Shown here: piece after piece, positions 55,326 to 64,000 of the stretch
Numbering within the stretch: the stretch's first letter is position 1
Layout: each line of letters opens with the position of its first letter
Origin: Sporosarcina ureae
Lineage (GTDB): Bacteria; Bacillota; Bacilli; Bacillales_A; Planococcaceae
Direction of reading: 5' to 3'
DNA length: 64,000 nt
Assembly (NCBI RefSeq): GCF_029267015.1
Contig: NZ_JARIEA010000042.1
Span: 62,001-126,000 of the forward strand
Made by a program: the position numbers and the translations under genes
The notes under the pieces: generated by a model
The model's database searches: none
Told to the model about the DNA's origin: nothing
Seen by the model: only the letters and a program-made list of their open reading frames with translations

Positions 55326-56603
55326 ATGAACACGTTAATACAACAAGTACAAATGGTAAACGCAGAGGGCAAGATCGTCGTAACAGACATCAAAATTGTA
55401 GATGGAAAGATTGCAGAAATCGGCAATCAATTAGAAGCAGCCGGATGTGAAATCGTTGAAGGGGAAGGATTACTTGTATCTCCTGGCTTCATCGACGTGC
55501 ATGTCCATTTACGTGAACCGGGTGGCGAACACAAAGAAACAATTGAAACAGGTACATATTCAGCAGCTAAAGGCGGATATACGACCATTTGTCCAATGCC
55601 AAATACACGCCCAGTACCCGACACGAAAGAAAATCTTGAAAAGATCAATACATTAATTAAAGACAATGCAAAAATTCGTGTACTTCCTTATGCGTCGATC
55701 ACGATCAGAGAAGCAGGAAAAGAACGCACTAATCTATCTGAATTAAAAGAACACGGCGCATTCGCGTTCACGGACGACGGTGTAGGTGTACAAGAAGCGG
55801 GTATGATGTACGAAGCGATGCAGGATGCGGCGAAGATCGATATGGCGATTGTTGCGCACTGCGAAGACAACACATTGATCTATGGTGGCGCAATGCACGA
55901 AGGAAAGCGTAATAAAGAACTGGGCTTGCCAGGAATTCCTTCTATTGCAGAATCTGTACATATCGCGCGGGATGTTTTACTCGCGGAAGCAGCTGGTGCA
56001 CATTACCACGTATGTCACGTCAGCACAAAAGAATCTGTTCGCATTATCCGAGATGCAAAAAAAGCCGGTATTCATGTTACAGGAGAAGTTAGCCCGCACC
56101 ACTTGTTGTTGACTGAAGATGATATACCTAACGATGATGCAGATTGGAAAATGAATCCGCCACTTCGTTCAACGGAAGATCGAGACGCATTACGTGAAGG
56201 TTTGATGGATGGCACATTGGATTGTATCGCAACAGATCACGCACCACATACGGCAGATGAAAAAGCAGTTGGATTTGCAAAAGCACCATTTGGAATTACA
56301 GGATTTGAAACGGCATTTCCTTTACTGTACACAAACTTCGTTAAGCCAGGACACTGGACACTCAAACAGCTTCTTGACTGGATGACAGTGAAACCAGCGG
56401 AAGTGTTCAACTTGCCATACGGTAAACTTGAAGTAGGTGCTGAAGCAGATTTAGTATTACTTGATCTGGAAAAACAACAAAAGATCGACCGTACGACATT
56501 TGTATCAAAAGGAAAGAACACACCATTTGACGGCGTAGAATGCGCTGGATGGCCTGTAATGACAATTTTCGGTGGAAACATCGTATGGAAGGATGGTCAA
56601 TGA
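55326..56603 (+). CDS. pyrC: Dihydroorotase
   Basis: A 425-residue zinc amidohydrolase closing carbamoyl aspartate to dihydroorotate. Metal ligands are in [23 protein letters not shown], the His in [13 protein letters not shown], and [13 protein letters not shown] near 300. The C-terminal [12 protein letters not shown] beta segment is typical. Class I form, two-base gap after pyrB. Its stop overlaps the carA start (ATGA). Confidence 0.97.
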   Translation: MNTLIQQVQMVNAEGKIVVTDIKIVDGKIAEIGNQLEAAGCEIVEGEGLLVSPGFIDVHVHLREPGGEHKETIETGTYSAAKGGYTTICPMPNTRPVPDTKENLEKINTLIKDNAKIRVLPYASITIREAGKERTNLSELKEHGAFAFTDDGVGVQEAGMMYEAMQDAAKIDMAIVAHCEDNTLIYGGAMHEGKRNKELGLPGIPSIAESVHIARDVLLAEAAGAHYHVCHVSTKESVRIIRDAKKAGIHVTGEVSPHHLLLTEDDIPNDDADWKMNPPLRSTEDRDALREGLMDGTLDCIATDHAPHTADEKAVGFAKAPFGITGFETAFPLLYTNFVKPGHWTLKQLLDWMTVKPAEVFNLPYGKLEVGAEADLVLLDLEKQQKIDRTTFVSKGKNTPFDGVECAGWPVMTIFGGNIVWKDGQ

Positions 56604-57703
56604 TGACAAAAAGATACTTAGTATTAGAAGACGGCTCTATTTTTGAAGGGAAAGCATTTGGAGCAGACAGCGCTTCAGTAGGAGAAGCTGTATTTGCAAC
56701 AGGCATGACAGGATATCAGGAGACGATTTCAAATCCATCAGGTTGTGGACAAATTGTCGTTATGACCTATCCGCTAATCGGTAACTACGGTATTAACCGA
56801 GACGATTATGAGTCCATCGATTTAGCAATTAACGGTTTAGTCGTTAGAGAGCTAACAGAAGAGCCTTCAAATTTCCGTAGCGGCATGTCACTAGGAGAAT
56901 TGCTAATTTTAAAAGGAATCCCAGGTATTCAAGAAATAGATACACGTAAACTAACACGTCTTTTACGTGATAAAGGTTCGCTACGAGGTAAGTTAACGGC
57001 TGCTGGAGAAGAAATCGATACGGATGCAACAGTTGCAGAACTTCAACAATATGAATTGCCAACAGATTTAGTAGCGAAAGTATCTACTAAGCGCCCATAT
57101 CCAAGTCCAGGCTTAGGCAAACGTGTCGTCGTCATCGACTACGGCATTAAACATGGTATTTTGCGTGAATTAAATAAGAAAGACTGCGACGTAATAGTCG
57201 TTCCTTATGATACATCTGCAAAAGAAATTTTAGCGCTATTCCCAGACGGCATTTTGCTGTCAAACGGACCAGGAAATCCTGAGGACGTAGAAGGTGCAGT
57301 TGAAACAATAAAGGATTTAATTGGTAAAAAACCTATCTTCGGCATCGGATTGGGCCATCAATTATTCGCACTCGCATGCGGTGCTAAAACGGCGAAGATG
57401 AAGAACAGCCATATTGGAGGAAATTATCCGGTTAAAGACTTGAATACGAATCGTACTGATCTGACATCACAAAGTCATGGATATGAAGTGCTTGAAGACT
57501 CTTTAGCAGGAACAGGTCTTGAAATAACGCATAGAGCGTTGAACGACAATTGTATTGAAGGGCTTCGAAGTGAAAAGTTGGAAGCATTCACTGTTCAGTT
57601 CCATCCAGAAGCATCACCAGGACCACAAGATTCTAACTATATATTCGAACGTTTCATTCAATTGATGACTGCAAGCAACCGAAAGGAGAATACTAATGCC
57701 TAA
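56600..57703 (+). CDS. carA: Carbamoyl-phosphate synthase small subunit with the catalytic Cys replaced by Gly
   Basis: A 367-residue protein in the place of pyrAA. The N-terminal CPSase-small domain is normal ([41 protein letters not shown]). The class I glutaminase domain has [10 protein letters not shown] and the His-Glu pair in [11 protein letters not shown] (His335, Glu337). The nucleophile elbow reads [12 protein letters not shown], where active enzymes have GICLGHQ: residue 250 is Gly (codon GGA). The glutamine-site Asn of TxQNHG is Ser292 (TSQSHGY), and the G-H-x-G-x-N-H-P segment reads SHIGGNYP. I infer loss of glutamine hydrolysis with retained structural role, the large subunit using free ammonia. 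The start is ATG 56600 or 56603, not the track's 56540. Confidence 0.92.
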   Translation: MMTKRYLVLEDGSIFEGKAFGADSASVGEAVFATGMTGYQETISNPSGCGQIVVMTYPLIGNYGINRDDYESIDLAINGLVVRELTEEPSNFRSGMSLGELLILKGIPGIQEIDTRKLTRLLRDKGSLRGKLTAAGEEIDTDATVAELQQYELPTDLVAKVSTKRPYPSPGLGKRVVVIDYGIKHGILRELNKKDCDVIVVPYDTSAKEILALFPDGILLSNGPGNPEDVEGAVETIKDLIGKKPIFGIGLGHQLFALACGAKTAKMKNSHIGGNYPVKDLNTNRTDLTSQSHGYEVLEDSLAGTGLEITHRALNDNCIEGLRSEKLEAFTVQFHPEASPGPQDSNYIFERFIQLMTASNRKENTNA

Positions 57704-60700
57704 ACGTACTGACATAAAATCCATCCTCGTGATTGGTTCAGGTCCTATTGTAATTGGACAAGCAGCAGAATTTGACTATGCAGGTACACAAGCCTGTTTA
57801 TCTCTTAAAGAAGAAGGTTATCGAGTTATTCTGATCAACTCAAACCCTGCGACTATAATGACGGATACTGAAATGGCAGATAAAGTGTATATTGAGCCGA
57901 TCACACTTGAATTCGTTAGTCGTATTATTCGTAAAGAACGTCCAGATGCACTACTGGCAACTCTAGGCGGACAAACAGGTTTGAACATGGCAATTGAACT
58001 ACATGAATCAGGGATCTTAGATGAACTAGGAATTGAGATTTTGGGTACAAAGCTTGATGCAATCCATAAAGCAGAAGACCGCGATTTGTTCCGTACATTA
58101 ATGAATGAAATGGGCGAACCTGTTCCAGACAGTGAAATCATCCATAACATTGATGAAGCTTATGCATTTGTTAAGGAAATCGGTTATCCGGTTATCGTCC
58201 GACCTGCGTTCACACTAGGTGGAACAGGTGGCGGGATTTGTCATGACGACGAAGATTTGGAAGAAATCGTAGCAAGCGGTTTGAAATATAGCCCAGTTAC
58301 ACAGTGTCTGCTTGAGAAATCGATCGCTGGATTTAAAGAAATTGAATATGAAGTCATGCGTGACTCCGCAGATAATGCAATTGTCGTATGTAACATGGAG
58401 AACGTCGACGCAGTTGGAATCCATACAGGAGATTCTATCGTAGCGGCGCCATGTCAGACATTGACCGACCGTGAAAACCAGATGCTTCGTAATGTTTCGT
58501 TGAACATCATTCGCGAGTTGAAAATCGAAGGTGGCTGTAACGTTCAGCTTGCTCTCGATCCGCATAGCTTTGATTACTACATTATCGAGGTTAACCCACG
58601 TGTCAGCCGTTCGTCTGCATTAGCATCTAAAGCGACAGGTTATCCAATCGCAAAACTTGCGGCGAAAATTGCTGTCGGTTTAACGCTAGATGAAATGATG
58701 AACCCTGTAACAGGCAATACGTATGCTTGCTTCGAGCCGACATTAGACTATGTAGTAACGAAGATTCCACGTTGGCCTTTTGATAAGTTCGAATCAGCGA
58801 AGCGTAATTTAGGTACACAGATGAAAGCAACGGGCGAAGTAATGGCGATGGGCCGTACATTCGAAGAATCTATCATGAAAGCTGTTCGTTCATTGGAAAC
58901 TGGCCAATTTGATTTGTCACTTCCGGGTGGTAGTGAAATGTCCGACGAATGGATCGAACAACGTATTCGCAAAGCAGGCGATGAGCGTCTATTCTTCATC
59001 GGGGAAGCATTGCGTCGAGGTGTAACGATCGAAACATTACATGAATGGAGCGCAATTGATTTATTCTTCTTGCGTAAATTCGAAAACATCGTTCATTATG
59101 AAGAAATATTGAAAGATAATCCATACGATAAAGCGATTGGTTATAAAGCAAAGCGACTTGGATTCCCAGATATGACGATTGCACAATTATGGAAGACAAC
59201 AGAACGTGAAGTATACGACTGGAGACAAGAACAAGGGTTGGTTCCAGTTTATAAGAAAGTAGATACATGTGCAGGAGAATATGAGTCTGATACACCATAC
59301 TTCTACGGTACGTACGAAGATGAAAATGAGTCTGTACGAACAGGTAAGAAAAGTGTAATCGTCTTAGGATCAGGTCCAATCCGTATTGGGCAGGGTGTGG
59401 AATTCGACTATGCGACCGTACACTGTGTATGGGCGATCCAAGAATCTGGTTACGAAGCGATTATCATCAACAATAATCCTGAAACGGTTTCGACTGATTT
59501 CTCTATCTCGGATAAGTTGTACTTTGAACCGTTAACAATTGAAGATGTTATGCATATCGTAGATCTCGAGCAACCAGAAGGTGTCATCGTACAGTTCGGT
59601 GGTCAGACAGCGATTAACTTGGCAGATGAATTGGAAGCGCGTGGAGTGAAAATTCTTGGTACATCACTGGAAGATATCGACCGCGCAGAAAACCGTGATA
59701 AGTTTGAAAGTTCATTGCATGAAATTGGGGTACCACAACCACTTGGTAAGACCGCTTTATCAGTACCTGAAGCAGTTGTTATCGCATCAGAAATTGGCTA
59801 TCCAGTATTAGTACGACCGTCGTATGTATTAGGTGGACGCGCAATGGAAATCGTTTACTACGAAGAAGAATTACTTCAATACATGGAGAATGCGGTAAAA
59901 GCTAGCCCAGAACATCCGGTATTGATCGACCGCTACTTAACAGGAACGGAAATCGAAGTGGATGCAATTTGTGACGGTGAAACGGTATTAATACCGGGAA
60001 TCATGGAGCATATCGAGCGTGCAGGCGTTCACTCGGGTGACTCGATTGCAGTCTATCCGCCACAAAACCTTTCTCAATCCATGATCGAAACGATTGCGGA
60101 TTACACGAAACGCTTGGCACTCGGACTCAAGATTCGTGGATTAATGAACATCCAGTTCGTTATTTCAGAAGGACAAGTTTATGTAATCGAAGTGAACCCG
60201 CGTTCAAGCCGTACAGTACCGTTCTTGAGTAAAATCACAAATATTCCGATGGCAAATGTGGCAACACAGGCGATCTTGGGTAGATCAATTTTAGAACAAG
60301 GCTATTCTGACGGTCTTGCAGAAGCTCCAGCAGGCGTCTACGTCAAAGTACCAGTCTTCTCTTTCGCAAAGCTTCGTCGTGTAGACATTACTCTAGGGCC
60401 AGAAATGAAATCGACGGGCGAAGTTATGGGTAAAGACGTTACACTGGAAAAAGCATTGTACAAAGGCTTAGTAGCGGCCGGAATGGAAGTAAAAGAATAC
60501 GGAACAGTCTTGATGACAGTATCTGATAAAGATAAAGAAGAAATTGTCGATATCGCGAAACGTTTCATTGAAACGGGATATCGTATTGTGGCAACCGAAG
60601 GAACGGCAAAAGCTTTGGAAGCAGAAAATATCGAAGTGAAAACAGTAGGTAAGATTGGCACGGAAGGTCCGACTTTGATCGACGTGATACAAAAAGGACA

Positions 60701-60889
60701 AGCGCAATTAGTCATCAATACTTTGACTAAAGGAAAACAACCGGCACGTGATGGCTTTAGAATCCGTCGTGAAACTGTCGAAAATGGCATTCCTTGCTTA
60801 ACTTCAATTGATACAGCGGCAGCTATGTTGTCCGTCATCGAATCCATGACATTCCAGACGGATGCCATGCCAAAACCACAGGTGATTAA

Positions 60890-60893
<4 letters not shown>
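57696..60893 (+). CDS. carB: Carbamoyl-phosphate synthase large subunit
   Basis: This 1065-residue subunit consists of two homologous ATP-grasp halves and a C-terminal allosteric MGS-like domain (about 930-1065, [17 protein letters not shown]). Half one shows [41 protein letters not shown] and [22 protein letters not shown]; half two shows [39 protein letters not shown] and [15 protein letters not shown]. It makes carbamoyl phosphate from bicarbonate, ammonia and two ATP. AAAGGAGA precedes the ATG, which overlaps carA by eight bases. It appears fully intact, unlike the altered carA. Confidence 0.98.
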
Positions 60894-63286
<2,393 letters not shown>

Positions 63287-63290
<4 letters not shown>

Positions 63291-63916
63291 CTAGAGAAAC
63301 AGAAGTTGCGCAAATCCTGTTGAATGTAGGAGCTGTGGCGATCAATCCTGAAGAGCCATTTACATGGGCTTCAGGTATTAAGTCACCTATCTATTGTGAC
63401 AACCGCCTAACGATGGCAGATCCGGTAGGACGTAAAGAAATCGCAGAAGGGCTTGCGGCATTGATTCGTGTTCATTACCCTGAAACGACAGTCATTGCAG
63501 GGACAGCAACTGCGGGTATTCCTCATGCAGCGTGGGTTGCGGATATTCTAAAGTTGCCGATGGTATATATACGTTCTACTGCAAAAGCACATGGTAAGAG
63601 TCGTCAAATTGAAGGAAGAATCGAGCCGAATGCGAAAGCAGTTATTATTGAAGATTTGATTTCGACAGGTGGAAGCAGCTTGAATGCAGCGAATGCATTG
63701 ATTGCAGAGGACGTGGAAGTATGCGGAATCGTTTCGATCTTTACATATGAATTGCAGAAGGCGGATGAGAAGTTCGCTGAGGCGAATCTTTCGTATCATA
63801 GCTTGACGAATTTTGCAGCGCTTGCCGAGGTTGCGAAAGAAGAGGGCGCGGTTAAGGAAGAGTCTATGAATGAATTGATGGAATGGCATACGAAGCTGAA
63901 GCTTGGTACGCTGTAA
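63287..63916 (+). CDS. pyrE: Orotate phosphoribosyltransferase
   Basis: A 209-residue PRTase converting orotate and PRPP to OMP. It shows PFTWASGIKSPIYCDNRLTM, GTATAGIPHAAWVAD, the catalytic loop RSTAKAHGKSRQIEG and the PRPP motif AVIIEDLISTGGSSLNAA. ATG at 63287 overlaps the pyrF stop; the track's start adds six residues. It is the last gene of the operon, followed by a terminator. Confidence 0.97.
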
Positions 63917-63917
63917 T

Positions 63918-63950
63918 GAAAAACGGTTCCCGTAATGGGAGCCGTTTTTC
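63918..63950 (+). terminator. Terminator of the pyr operon
   Basis: AAAAACGGTTCCC and GGGAGCCGTTTTT pair (one wobble) around GTAAT and run into T. Confidence 0.93.
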
Positions 63951-63973
63951 ATTTAGAGAAGGGTACGGGGAGG

Positions 63974-64000
63974 CAACGTTGATCGACGTTCCAGGCGGAC
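63974..64000. repeat. Start of a dispersed intergenic repeat copy, cut by window end
   Basis: CAACGTTGATCGACGTTCCAGGCGGAC matches the 5' part of the repeat at 44.08 kb with two differences. It follows the pyrE terminator, and the rest lies outside the window. Confidence 0.75.

Noticed and set aside
57347-57349. CarA Cys-to-Gly change as a simple sequencing error
   Set aside because: GGA is two substitutions from either Cys codon, and the glutamine-site Asn and adjoining conserved segment have changed too, so a real change is favoured.

Overview
The window is a 64 kb piece of chromosome from a low-to-moderate G+C, endospore-forming member of the Bacillota. Gene content and order follow the Bacillus subtilis cta-ylb-dcw-ylm-pyr region. 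The pattern of missing genes and the divergence of the proteins point to the Planococcaceae, most likely a Sporosarcina-like organism; that genus call is inference from sequence character, not a computed placement. No tRNA, rRNA, insertion sequence, prophage or CRISPR array was seen.

Layout. (1) 1-5.9 kb: caa3-type cytochrome c oxidase, ctaB (3' end)-ctaC-D-E-F, then ctaG and a DUF420 (YozB/CtaM-type) gene, for terminal respiration and its assembly. (2) 6-20.4 kb: the ylb region. It holds an AI-2E-type membrane protein, YugN-like protein, YlbC, YlbF, YlbG, RsmD, CoaD, YlbJ, YlbL, TmcAL (YlbM), YlbN and ribosomal protein L32. Interleaved are genes not expected here: a stand-alone aspartokinase catalytic domain, a MurE ligase with a diaminopimelate-type motif, a phosphodiesterase-fold protein that seems catalytically dead, and two unrecognised proteins. 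(3) 20.4-26.2 kb: a crotonase-family enzyme, a biotin carrier and a carboxyltransferase (the latter two behind a promoter with a CcpA cre site), a ketopantoate-reductase-like gene, DUF3397 and bshC. (4) 26.2-41.4 kb: the division and cell-wall cluster mraZ-rsmH-ftsL-pbpB-spoVD-mraY-murD-spoVE-divIB-ylxW-ylxX-sbp-ftsA-ftsZ, lacking the murE, murG and murB genes found there in B. subtilis. (5) 41.5-44 kb: spoIIGA-sigE-sigG, the sporulation sigma factor locus. (6) 44.2-47.6 kb: ylmC-ylmE-sepF-ylmG-ylmH-divIVA, without ylmD. (7) 47.6-52.3 kb: an isoleucine T-box leader and ileS, then lspA and rluD. (8) 52.3-63.95 kb: a PyrR-attenuated pyrimidine operon pyrR-P-B-C-carA-carB-K-D-F-E.

Most notable points. 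The small subunit of carbamoyl-phosphate synthetase (CarA) has Gly in place of the catalytic glutaminase Cys and Ser in place of a glutamine-site Asn, so pyrimidine synthesis may run on free ammonia. The dislocated DAP-type MurE lies divergent from a DapG-like aspartokinase that lacks its regulatory ACT domains, which suggests a dedicated diaminopimelate branch, possibly for spore cortex in an organism whose vegetative wall uses lysine. A dispersed palindromic repeat occurs three times in intergenic DNA.
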